DNA from: JBQTIP01 sp052388025
GTDB lineage: Bacteria; Actinomycetota; UBA4738; HRBIN12
DNA: 26,735 bases
Assembly: GCA_052388025.1 (NCBI GenBank)
Contig: JBQTIP010000198.1
Span: 1 to 26,735 of the forward strand
Direction of reading: 5' to 3'
The position numbers and the translations under genes were made by a program. This document shows, in pieces, positions 8,404-15,190 of this stretch. Positions within the stretch are counted from its first letter, which is position 1. Each line of letters begins with the position of its first letter. The notes below the pieces were generated by a model. That model had not been told where the DNA came from. It did no database searches and saw only the letters and a program-made list of their open reading frames with translations.

Positions 8404-8763
8404 CTACCGAACGACCAGCACCGGGCACTGCGCCAGGTGCAGGACCTTGTGGGTGACGCTCCCCACCAGGAGGCCGTTCAGGTCGGTGAGGCCCCGGGTG
8501 CCCATCACGATGATGCCCGCGCCCTCGCGGCCGCCACCCTCACGATCTCGGCGGCTGCGCGGCCGTAGATGGTGCCGAGCGCCTCGCCGCGTAATCTGCC
8601 TTGACCTTGCACTCGTCGATCCCCTCGGGGACCGGGGTGCTCCGCTCGAACGCCCCGTACGAGGCCTCCATCCGGTAGTACGTCGGGACGATGGGCCCCC
8701 CGTCCCGCTGTACAGAAGCGAGGTGGCGCCCCGGCCGAGTCGCCTCGGATGGAAACGGCGCAA
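8404..8763 (-). pseudogene. Universal stress protein remnant (two frameshifts, N-terminus missing)
   Basis: The last 40 codons read EGAGIIVMGTRGLTDLNGLL then VGSVTHKVLHLAQCPVLVVR, a textbook C-terminus of the universal stress protein family including the ATP-binding GxxGS..., here GLLVGSVTHKV. The middle of the domain is in two other frames: YYRMEASYGAFERSTPVPEG reads in one frame to about 8590, LGTIYGRAAAEIVRVAA in a second to about 8535, then the C-terminus in the third. The usual N-terminal start (ILVATDGS-like strand with the first ATP-contacting Asp) is absent; the next gene ends 12 bases upstream. Either the gene is decayed or two single-base errors are present. Universal stress proteins are typical DevR regulon members, and DevR/DevS homologues lie nearby. 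Confidence 0.8.
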
Positions 8764-8775
8764 CCTCGCCGACCT

Positions 8776-8976
8776 TCAGGCCGCCTTGCGAAGCTCTTCA
8801 GGCTTGGAGAGCACGGCCGGCCCTGCCGAGCGCCTCCCCCTGAGGATCAGATACAGGCTGATGGCCCCGAGGGCGACAGTCGCCACGACGGCGACCACCC
8901 AATCGGCGGTCGACGGCTCACCGAACGTCGGCGGGATCCGAGGCGGAATCCCAGCTCCAAGGGCCGATGTCAGCAC
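8776..8976 (-). CDS. Small single-pass membrane protein, unknown function
   Basis: A 66-residue protein. The GTG start at 8976 has a near-perfect Shine-Dalgarno GGAGGTGA four bases upstream (8981-8988), which decides the start over longer in-frame options. A proline-rich N-terminus (GIPPRIPPTFGEP) leads into one transmembrane helix of about 20 residues (ADWVVAVVATVALGAISLYL) and a basic, then charged tail (LRGRRSAG...KPEELRKAA), so the C-terminus is probably cytoplasmic. I do not recognise a family. It lies 12 bases upstream of the stress-protein remnant and may have been its operon partner. Confidence 0.6.
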   Translation of the reverse strand: MLTSALGAGIPPRIPPTFGEPSTADWVVAVVATVALGAISLYLILRGRRSAGPAVLSKPEELRKAA

Positions 8977-9118
8977 TTTCTCACCTCCACCTCGAAGCTT
9001 GGACCCGCGTTGGGGCCCCGCCCCGGGTCCCACGCCCGGGGTTCGGGGGCCGTTGGACCCTCGGAACGCTCGGGGTCGCCGGGAGACGATCCGCGCGAGC
9101 GACCTCAAGGAGGAAGCC

Positions 9119-9364
9119 ATGACCCGAACGGTGGTCCTCGCGGGCGAACATCCGGGTCTGCGCGCTCCGAGTCTCCACCGCGCCATCGAGAGGTCGGGCA
9201 TCCAGGTCCATCGCTGTCCTGGCTCGAATGGCTGGTGCCCACCCTCTCATTGGCGGCTCTTGCCCATCTCCGAACGGCCGGCCGCGGTGATCGTCCGGAC
9301 GCCCGACCGGTCCGACTCGATCCCAATCTGCTTCCGGGCGCTCGGAGCGCGGCCCTCGTCGTGA
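9119..9364 (+). CDS. Short receiver-like protein, probably truncated
   Basis: An 81-residue frame whose ATG at 9119 is preceded by a strong AAGGAGG (9106-9112). It reads as the first half of a receiver-type alpha/beta fold: strand RTVVLAGE, helix LRAPSLHRAIERSG, strand IQVHRCPG, then a Cys/Pro-rich loop and strand AAVIVRTPD. C33-P34-G35 falls at the same residue numbers as CPG in the pseudo-receiver encoded at 14655-15080, suggesting paralogues. The second half of the fold is missing: the frame ends at 9364 while other frames continue open (EGFRVYSQTMVPRVASRKRP near 9366-9425), so a frameshift is possible. Function unknown. Confidence 0.5.
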   Translation: MTRTVVLAGEHPGLRAPSLHRAIERSGIQVHRCPGSNGWCPPSHWRLLPISERPAAVIVRTPDRSDSIPICFRALGARPSS

Positions 9365-9504
9365 AGGGTTCCGCGTGTACTCCCAGACGATGGTGCCCCG
9401 CGTGGCCTCGAGGAAGAGGCCTGCTGCGGCCGTCCGCTCACGCATCGGGTTGCCCCGCGCCGGCCGGTCACGCCAGGGCGGCGCCGCTGGCGAGTCCGTC
9501 GCCT

Positions 9505-9786
9505 CTAGCCGCCGAATCCGTCAGTTCCGGCAGGCTGCACTGGGGCGCTGGCATCCCTCTCGGCAGCCCGGCGGGCCTGCTTCTGCAATCGCCCCACCAC
9601 CCACACGATCCTCCCTGCGACGAGCAGGGCCGTAGCCAGACCGATGCCCGCAAGGACGAGCACGAACCAGTCGACAGGGATTCCGGCGGCCGACCGGACC
9701 CGGGCAAACGTGGCTGAGAGGGATCCGAGGAGAAACACCGCCGCGACAGCAGCTCCCCAGAAGAAGACGAAGGGCCGCGAGCGCAT
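9505..9786 (-). CDS. Small two-helix membrane protein after cytochrome b
   Basis: A 93-residue protein with two predicted transmembrane helices: FVFFWGAAVAAVFLLGSL (about 6-23) and VDWFVLVLAGIGLATALLVA (about 38-57), followed by a basic amphipathic stretch (GRLQKQARRAAERDA) that is likely cytoplasmic. ATG at 9786 lies three bases after the cytochrome b stop, so it is co-transcribed and probably translationally coupled. It could be an accessory subunit of the same respiratory complex. No family recognised. Confidence 0.65.
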   Translation of the reverse strand: MRSRPFVFFWGAAVAAVFLLGSLSATFARVRSAAGIPVDWFVLVLAGIGLATALLVAGRIVWVVGRLQKQARRAAERDASAPVQPAGTDGFGG

Positions 9787-9789
9787 ACG

Positions 9790-10842
9790 CTACCCCTCGA
9801 TGTGGGTGGCCACGGGGGTGAGGGCCGCGTAGACGATGAGACCGACGATGAGAGCGACCACCACGGCGGCTGGGATGATCACCCACAGGCGCCGAGCAGG
9901 CGCCCGCTCGTGGCCGCGGTCGAGGGCCGGAACCAGCAGGAGCGCCACGAAGATGACGGCCACGGCCCAGAGGATCCCGCCGACCCCCACCCAGTTCTCG
10001 ATGGGATAGAACCAGAGGAACGGCCAGGGCGGCTTCGTCACCTCGATCCCCTCGACCGGGGCCGGCCCGTGGGACGGTGAGGCCACGACGGCGAGCACGG
10101 TGAGGACCGCGATCAGGATCAGGGCGAAGCCTCCCAGCCGGATGAGGTGCCGGCTGAACGGCTCGCTCGGTTCCGGCTCGGGACCCGTCCGGAAGGGAGA
10201 CGGAGCCATCCCGTGCTGCTTCACCAGCAGCAGGTGAACAGCGACGACGAGCACGAACACGACCGGTAGGATCGCGATGTGCGCCACGTACAGCCGGGTG
10301 AGGAACGGGGTACCCCCGAAGGTGGGTGAGAACCAGAACCCGAACCGCCCGAGGAGCTTTCCGATCTCGATGTTGTGCTCGAGTGCCTCGAGCGCCTCCT
10401 GGTCCCACTTGAGCACGGTGCCGGTGAAGAACAACGCCCCGGTGATGCCGGCCAACACGACTCCGATCGCCCAGTTGCCCTCCCTGGGCCGCTTGAAGGA
10501 CCCGGACACGAACACCCTGAGGAGGTGGAGCCCTACCAGGACGATCATGGCCATGGCGCCCCAATAGTGGAAGCCTCGGATGAACCTCCCGGAATCGACG
10601 CTCGTTATGATCCTTCGCACGCTCTGGTGGGCGATGGCCGGATCCGGGTTGTAGAACTGCGTGAGCACGACGCCCGTGGCCACCATCAGGACGAACGTGA
10701 CGAGCGAGAGGCCCCCCAACGAATAGGCAAGCTTGTTGGCGTGCTCCGGCACCGGGTATTGAAGGCCTTTCAGCCCCAAGCGCTCGTCCAGCGCGTTCAG
10801 GAATTGTCCGCTCCGTGTCTTTTCGGCCGATCCCCCGCTCAT
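9790..10842 (-). CDS. Cytochrome b/b6-type membrane subunit
   Basis: A 350-residue membrane protein of the cytochrome b superfamily, which moves electrons from quinol through two b hemes. The heme ligands are visible: H92 and H106 in helix B (HYWGAMAMIVLVGLH) and H188 and H203 in helix D (HIAILPVVFVLVVAVH). The 15-residue spacing in helix D is the cytochrome b6 type rather than the mitochondrial b type. The C-terminal third contains KPPWPFLWFYPIENW, the subunit-IV-like quinol-site segment (PEWY position), so b6 and subunit IV parts are fused. No Rieske protein or cytochrome c1 gene is in the window. ATG at 10842 overlaps the upstream stop as ATGA. The partner electron acceptor is unknown. Confidence 0.88.
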   Translation of the reverse strand: MSGGSAEKTRSGQFLNALDERLGLKGLQYPVPEHANKLAYSLGGLSLVTFVLMVATGVVLTQFYNPDPAIAHQSVRRIITSVDSGRFIRGFHYWGAMAMIVLVGLHLLRVFVSGSFKRPREGNWAIGVVLAGITGALFFTGTVLKWDQEALEALEHNIEIGKLLGRFGFWFSPTFGGTPFLTRLYVAHIAILPVVFVLVVAVHLLLVKQHGMAPSPFRTGPEPEPSEPFSRHLIRLGGFALILIAVLTVLAVVASPSHGPAPVEGIEVTKPPWPFLWFYPIENWVGVGGILWAVAVIFVALLLVPALDRGHERAPARRLWVIIPAAVVVALIVGLIVYAALTPVATHIEG

Positions 10843-11336
10843 CGGAACTTCCGAACGATGCCCAGGCCCGCCAGGGCCAGCACCCCCGCGACACCGAGCA
10901 GCACGGCCGCCTGAACGCCTCCGAGCCGGTTTTGATCGAGCGACCGCAGGTGCTCGGGTGGCGGAGGAGCCGAGGTAGAAGGTGGAGGCGTCCGAGGTCC
11001 GGGGTTGGGGGAGACGACCGGCTCGCCCGGGCGGGCCCCTATAGCCTGCTCCAGCAGCAGCTCCGTCCTCGCGAGGTCCCCCGATTCGAACGCGGACTGC
11101 GCCTCGCGTACGAGGTCGAGATCGACCCCCTCGGCGTCCTCGGCCTCGAGAGCGTCCTTGATCTTGTCCTCGATCGCGTCGGTCTGGTCGGGCTGGCTCC
11201 GAATGAGGGCGATCGCCTGGTCGATCATGGTCTTGGCCGGAACCTCCTCCTCGCCCTCATGAGCCAGGGCCGCCGCGGCCGGGACAACGACGACGGCGAG
11301 CACGACGATCGCCGTGACGAGAACCCTCCTCCTCAC
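10839..11336 (-). CDS. Secreted helical protein with C-terminal membrane anchor
   Basis: A 165-residue protein. GTG at 11336 has GGAGGTGA seven bases upstream, deciding this start although the same frame is open to 11600. The N-terminus is a signal peptide (RRRVLVTAIVVLAVVVVPAAAALA). The mature part is helical and acidic (EEEVPAKTMIDQAIALI; DKIKDALEAEDAEG; LARTELLLEQAIG). A Pro-rich linker (PGPRTPPPSTSAPPPPEH) leads to a single C-terminal helix (VQAAVLLGVAGVLALAGLG) ending in RKFR. It is therefore displayed on the outer face of the membrane. It overlaps the cytochrome b gene by ATGA and may be a subunit or assembly factor of that complex. Family not recognised. Confidence 0.7.
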   Translation of the reverse strand: MRRRVLVTAIVVLAVVVVPAAAALAHEGEEEVPAKTMIDQAIALIRSQPDQTDAIEDKIKDALEAEDAEGVDLDLVREAQSAFESGDLARTELLLEQAIGARPGEPVVSPNPGPRTPPPSTSAPPPPEHLRSLDQNRLGGVQAAVLLGVAGVLALAGLGIVRKFR

Positions 11337-11375
11337 GGCTCCGTCACCTCCGATGATCGAGTGCCACCCTCGCAT

Positions 11376-11600
11376 GCTCCTCGCGTGCCTGCGTACGGCA
11401 TCCAACAGCTCGACCGACTTCCCGTGACCGTTCCCCCGATCGACGGCTTCATCGGTGCAGTCCTCCACGTGATCCTCGAGTATGAGGAGGGCCGCTGGCT
11501 CAAGTCCAGCTCGGGCCGCGGAGATCTGGTCCATGGCAACGCCGGCTTCAGGGAGACCCCGACGACCAAGCGTCTCATGGCTCCTCCATCCACTCGACAC
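11376..11600 (-). pseudogene. CsoR/RcnR-family (DUF156) regulator remnant
   Basis: In the frame that continues into the secreted protein, residues about 22-75 from 11600 read MDQISAARAGLEPAALLILE then DHVEDC, closely resembling helix 2 of CsoR-type metal-sensing repressors (DILTQISA...LLEDHVRHC). The H-x3-C metal-ligand pair is present (H44, C48). The first helix (RLRRIEGQVRG) is absent, and the position of the first Cys ligand, 25 residues before the His, is Ala19. No stop separates it from the downstream gene. I read this as a truncated copper-regulator gene; a sequencing deletion or a functional short variant are alternatives. Confidence 0.55.
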
Positions 11601-11647
11601 CCAAGGATTCCCTCGTCAGGATATGGAGCCCACGACGCCCGAAGGTA

Positions 11648-11661
11648 GGGACGAAAGTCCC
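11648..11661. promoter_or_regulatory. DevR-box-like palindrome
   Basis: GGGACGAAAGTCCC has perfect 5-base arms and matches the core of the known mycobacterial DevR/DosR box (GGGACTWWAGTCCC) at 13 of 14 positions. It lies 60 bases before the DevS-like kinase and 48 bases before the first open frame of the divergent cytochrome b operon, where an activator site for either direction would be expected. A DevR-like regulator is encoded at 15708. Confidence 0.6.
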
Positions 11662-11692
11662 CCCGCCGCAGGGCCGCGGGTCCCCGGTGTCC

Positions 11693-11714
11693 CCGAAGCG
11701 CGGGTACGCTTCGG
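11693..11714 (+). promoter_or_regulatory. Hairpin just upstream of the sensor kinase start
   Basis: CCGAAGCG / CGCTTCGG is a perfect 8-base inverted repeat with a 6-base loop, ending six bases before the kinase ATG; the purines AGGAA sit between hairpin and start. If transcribed it would occupy the ribosome-binding region and could limit translation; alternatively it is a protein-binding dyad. Confidence 0.45.
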
Positions 11715-11720
11715 CAGGAA

Positions 11721-13328
11721 ATGGATCGCCGCGACCTGCTCATCGAATCCGGGCTGGCGCTCTCCTCGGAGCTGTCGCTCGACGCCGTCCTGCAGCGGAT
11801 CATCGATCTCGCCGTCCGGATCACGGACGCTCGTTACGGGGCCCTCGCAGTGATCGGGCCGGAGGGCCGGATCACCGACTTCGTGACCGCCGGGATCACG
11901 AAGGAGGAGCGCGAGGCCATCGGGGCGCTCCCGGTCGGGCGGGGGGTGCTCGGCGTCCTGATCCGCGACGCGAAGCCGCTGCGGCTCGCCGACATCATGG
12001 AGCACCCGCTCTCGGTGGGCTTCCCGCCCAACCACCCGCGGATGAGGTCATTCCTGGGCGCCCCGGTCACGTCGCGAGGCAAGGTCTTCGGCAACATCTA
12101 CCTGACGGAGAAGCGGGGTGCGCCGGAGTTCAGCTCCGAGGACGAGGAGGCGCTGGTCGTCCTCGCTTCGCAGGCCGGGGTGGCTGTCGAGAACGCGCGC
12201 CTGTACGAGGAGGGCCGCCGGCGGGAGCGCTGGCTCGACGCCGTGCGCGAGATCGCCACGCTGATCCTCGCCGGGGCCTCGGCCCATGAGGCCCTCGAGC
12301 TCATCGCTCGCCGGGCCATGGAGCTCGTGGGCGGCGGCCTCGCGACGGTGGCAACCCCGGAGCCCGGAGGAACGGACCTCACGATCCGGGCTGCCGTCGG
12401 GGAGCACGCCTCCGACCTCGAGGGACTCACGTTCCCGATGCTGGGATCGGTCTCGGGCGAGGCGAACCGCTTCGGCCGAGCCGCCATCCTCGAGGACGCC
12501 TCCACCGACGAGCGGACCTACCAGCCCATCGTTCGTCTCGGCGAGGTCGGGCCGGCGATCTTCGTGCCGCTCTCCGTCCGGGGGGAGGCGTTCGGAACCC
12601 TGGTCGTCGCGAACCTCCGGGGCGGTCGGCGGTTCGGCGATGAGGACCTGCGGCTCGTCGAGGCGTTCGCCGCTCAAGCCGCGACGGCCATGGAGTACGA
12701 CCGGGCCCAGCAGGAGATCCATCGCCTGGCCGTGCTGGAGGACCGGGAGCGCATCGCGAAGGAGCTCCACGACGGCGTGATCCAGTCGCTGTTCGCCGTC
12801 GGCATGGGACTCCAGGGGGCGGCGGCCCTGAGCAAGGACCCGGAGTTGGAGCAGCGCATAGACGGTGCGGTGAACGAGCTGGACCGCGTCATCCGCGACC
12901 TGCGCAACTACATATTCGGGCTGCGACCGGGCATCCTCGCCGACCGTAAGCTGGACCAGGCCCTGCGAGACCTTGCCGTGGAGTTCCAGGAGAAAAGTGG
13001 CGTGGTGACCGTCGTCGACGTCGACGAGAACGTCGCCTCGGAGCTTTCCCCGAGCGCGGCCGACGTCATCCAGATCGTCCGCGAGGCCCTCTCGAACGTC
13101 GGCCGGCACGCCGAAGCCGCGACCTGCCGGGTGACGCTGCGCCGCAGCGAGGACGGCGCGCTGCTCGAGATCGACGACGACGGAAGGGGCTTCGACCCCG
13201 ATGCCGCTCGAACGGGGGACGGCCTCCCGAACGCGCAGAACCGGGCCGAGGCCCTGGGCGGGAAGGCTTCAATCGAGAGCTCCCCCGCCCAGGGCACCAC
13301 GGTCCGGATCACGCTGCCGCTCGACTAG
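11721..13328 (+). CDS. devS-like: DevS/DosS-like heme-GAF sensor histidine kinase
   Basis: A 535-residue soluble kinase with the DevS/DosT domain order: GAF-A (about 20-162), GAF-B (about 183-325), HisKA_3 dimerisation helix and HATPase (about 440-535). In GAF-A, FPPNHPRMRSFLGAPV places a His at 105 and FGNIYLTEK a Tyr at 127, 22 residues apart, exactly the spacing of the proximal heme His149 and distal Tyr171 of M. tuberculosis DevS; the flanking residues also match. H350 in ERIAKELHDGVIQ is the phosphoacceptor; N459 and DDDGRGF (485-491) and GDGLPN are the ATP-site boxes. It is expected to sense O2, NO, CO or redox state and phosphorylate the DevR-like regulator at 15708. Start: ATG 11721 follows AGGAA closely. 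Confidence 0.88.
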   Translation: MDRRDLLIESGLALSSELSLDAVLQRIIDLAVRITDARYGALAVIGPEGRITDFVTAGITKEEREAIGALPVGRGVLGVLIRDAKPLRLADIMEHPLSVGFPPNHPRMRSFLGAPVTSRGKVFGNIYLTEKRGAPEFSSEDEEALVVLASQAGVAVENARLYEEGRRRERWLDAVREIATLILAGASAHEALELIARRAMELVGGGLATVATPEPGGTDLTIRAAVGEHASDLEGLTFPMLGSVSGEANRFGRAAILEDASTDERTYQPIVRLGEVGPAIFVPLSVRGEAFGTLVVANLRGGRRFGDEDLRLVEAFAAQAATAMEYDRAQQEIHRLAVLEDRERIAKELHDGVIQSLFAVGMGLQGAAALSKDPELEQRIDGAVNELDRVIRDLRNYIFGLRPGILADRKLDQALRDLAVEFQEKSGVVTVVDVDENVASELSPSAADVIQIVREALSNVGRHAEAATCRVTLRRSEDGALLEIDDDGRGFDPDAARTGDGLPNAQNRAEALGGKASIESSPAQGTTVRITLPLD

Positions 13329-13349
13329 TCCGGCTCAGACCGGTGGACT
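13327..13349. terminator. Imperfect inverted repeat between converging genes
   Basis: AGTCC ... GGACT arms with an inner CGG / CCG pair form an imperfect hairpin in the 25 bases between the kinase stop and the converging multicopper oxidase stop. It is short, has no T-run, and is only a plausible terminator. Confidence 0.3.
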
Positions 13350-13353
13350 CCGC

Positions 13354-14658
13354 CTACTCCACGACGAGCGCTGTGACCATGCCGAACATGCCCTGCGGGC
13401 CCTCCACGTGAGAAAGGATGTGACAGTGGAACGCCCACACGCCGGGGTACCTCGCGTCGACCAGCACGTCGAACCGCTGGCCGGGCGCGACTACCAACGT
13501 ATCGACCAAGTACGGAGACTCGAACGCCATCCCGTCCTGAGCGATGACCGTGAAGTGGTGCCCGTGGAGGTGCATCGGGTGTAGCAGCGACCCGTAGTTC
13601 GCCAGACGGATCAGCACCTGGTCGCCCCTCTTGGCCGAGAGCGGCGCCGTGGCCGGGAAGCTCTTGCCGTTCAGCGTGTAGTCGAGCGGGCCGTCGCCCA
13701 AGAACAGGGTGTACTCCTGGTCCCAGGCCGGCTTCCCCTCGGGCTCGACGATAAGCGCGCCGAAGAGCCCCTTGCCCACCTGTTCCGTTGAGTTGAAGTG
13801 CGAGTGGTACACGTAGGTGCCGGCCGGGTCCTTGACCTTGAACTCGTACACGAAGTACCCGCCGGGCATCACCGGGTCCTGCGTGATGTAAGGGACGCCG
13901 TCCATCGCGTTCGGGACGGTCATCCCGTGGAAGTGGAGCACGGTCGGCTGGGGAAGCTCGTTCTGAAGGACGAAGCGGACACGGTCCCCCCCCTGGACGC
14001 GGATCTGCGGGCCCGGAACCTGCCCGTTGTACGCGAACGCCTCCTTGAACACACCGGGCGAGATCTCCCACTGCACGACCCCGGCAGTGATCTGGAAGAT
14101 CTTCACGCCCTCCTGGATCGTCGGCTCGAGGGGCTGGTTGCCGTGCGCCTCGGTCTCGGCCGGGAAGGCCTGCACGCCCTCGAGGTGGCTCTGCGCCATC
14201 TCGTCGGCCGTCATGCCGCTGTGATCCGTTGTTCCCGTCGCGTCGCCCGCGCTGGACGCCTCTTTCTGCCCCACGACCAGCAAGGCGGTCATGCCCAGTT
14301 CCCGGTGCCCGGGGACCGTGCACCAGGCCTCGTACGTGCCGACATCCAGCGGCGGCAGCTCGAGCAGCGTCGAGGCGCCCGGTTCGAGCAGCTCGGTCTC
14401 GACCAACTCGCCGCCGGCATCGATGGCGAACGAGTGCGGGGCCTGGCCTTCGTTGGCCACCTGGATCGCGATCGGCTCCTCGGCCGGAGCGGCGATCTGC
14501 GCCGGCGAGATCGAGAACTCGTTCAGCGCCACGTGTACCTCGGCGGCTTCGTCGGCGCTGGAGCCGCCGTCGCCGCTACCGCAGGCAGCGGCCACGAGTG
14601 CCAACGCTACGACCATCGACGCCCATCCACGAGTGCTCTTCAAGATGCGAGCGTTCAT
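13354..14658 (-). CDS. Cupredoxin-multicopper oxidase fusion lipoprotein
   Basis: A 434-residue exported oxidase. The N-terminus is a lipoprotein signal (VVALALVAAAC, lipid Cys26). Residues about 40-130 form a separate cupredoxin with a type 1 copper set H75, C113, H118, M123 (CTVPGHRELGM). Two oxidase domains follow. The trinuclear copper His pairs are all present: HFHG (H242, H244), YHSHF (H285, H287), HPMHLHGH (H360, H363, H365) and HCH (H411, H413). The type 1 site of the last domain is H360, C412, H417 and M424. The first oxidase domain lacks a type 1 Cys. It could be a laccase-like copper or phenol oxidase; copper nitrite reductase is less likely because its type 1 site lies in the first domain. 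ATG at 14658 overlaps the upstream receiver stop. Confidence 0.9.
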   Translation of the reverse strand: MNARILKSTRGWASMVVALALVAAACGSGDGGSSADEAAEVHVALNEFSISPAQIAAPAEEPIAIQVANEGQAPHSFAIDAGGELVETELLEPGASTLLELPPLDVGTYEAWCTVPGHRELGMTALLVVGQKEASSAGDATGTTDHSGMTADEMAQSHLEGVQAFPAETEAHGNQPLEPTIQEGVKIFQITAGVVQWEISPGVFKEAFAYNGQVPGPQIRVQGGDRVRFVLQNELPQPTVLHFHGMTVPNAMDGVPYITQDPVMPGGYFVYEFKVKDPAGTYVYHSHFNSTEQVGKGLFGALIVEPEGKPAWDQEYTLFLGDGPLDYTLNGKSFPATAPLSAKRGDQVLIRLANYGSLLHPMHLHGHHFTVIAQDGMAFESPYLVDTLVVAPGQRFDVLVDARYPGVWAFHCHILSHVEGPQGMFGMVTALVVE

Positions 14659-15080
14659 CGTTCGTGCTCCTTTCCTCTTGTCTGTCGACGCTGGATCAGG
14701 GATCGGACGGTCTTGATCAGGGATTCGCGATCCGGCCGGTGCTCGAGCACCGCCACGGGCTCACCGGCGAAGAGGCCGAGCGGCGCGTCCCCGCGACCTA
14801 AGATCACGACCGACTTGCCGGACGACAGATAGAGAGCGAGGAGCTCCCCAGCCGACGTGCCGACCATCTCGCCGTCGCTCGCGAGCCAGGGATCGAGGAC
14901 CACGATGTCGGCTGGGTGCACGAGCGGGCACGGCTTCCCGCGGCCCCCGACACACACGAAGTCCGGACCGGTGGGGCCTGGGCAGACGATAGCTTCGAAC
15001 CCTGCCTCGTCCAGCCACGCGCTCATTCGATCGCGTTCGGCGGCGTCCGCTTCCACCACAAGTATGGCCTTCCGCTCCAT
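14655..15080 (-). CDS. Cys-containing pseudo-receiver protein
   Basis: A 141-residue protein with a response-regulator receiver fold: first strand KAILVVEADAAERDRM, an Asp at the phosphorylation strand (ADIVVLDPW, D63), and strand VVILGRGD. The conserved Lys near the end of the fold is replaced (VLEHRPD), and only one of the usual paired acids is clear. An unusual loop carries C33, C43 and C51 with H55 (CPGPTG, FVCVGG, KPCPLVH), a possible metal or redox site. It overlaps the oxidase gene by ATGA, so it is the operon leader. I chose ATG at 15080, where the conserved strand begins; the frame is open further upstream. It has no output domain. The 9119 protein shares its CPG motif at the same position. 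Confidence 0.65.
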   Translation of the reverse strand: MERKAILVVEADAAERDRMSAWLDEAGFEAIVCPGPTGPDFVCVGGRGKPCPLVHPADIVVLDPWLASDGEMVGTSAGELLALYLSSGKSVVILGRGDAPLGLFAGEPVAVLEHRPDRESLIKTVRSLIQRRQTRGKEHER

Positions 15081-15117
15081 ACCGCAGGAGTCTCGCCACC
15101 GACCGAGCGTCCGGCCG

Positions 15118-15135
15118 GGGCCGAAGGTCCCTTCG
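15118..15135. promoter_or_regulatory. Overlapping dyads between pseudo-receiver and 15191 gene
   Basis: GGGCCGAAGGTCCC (15118-15131) matches the DevR core at 11 of 14 positions with one perfect GTCCC arm. It overlaps a perfect dyad CGAAGG-TC-CCTTCG (15122-15135). The site lies in the 110-base divergent gap, 38 bases from the oxidase operon start. Weaker than the 11648 site. Confidence 0.35.
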
Positions 15136-15190
15136 CCGGTGGGTCGTTCGCCCTTCGCGGGATGCGGGCCGCGAACCACATACTCTCGCC

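Noticed and set aside
8990..9070. Several GGGTCCC / GGGACCC half-sites that resemble DevR boxes
   Set aside because: The halves are not spaced four bases apart as in the DevR core; the region is simply G/C-run rich.
11333..11824. 163-codon minus-strand frame spanning the kinase start and the CsoR-like remnant
   Set aside because: Ser/Arg-rich, overlaps the well-supported kinase N-terminus antisense, no family features.
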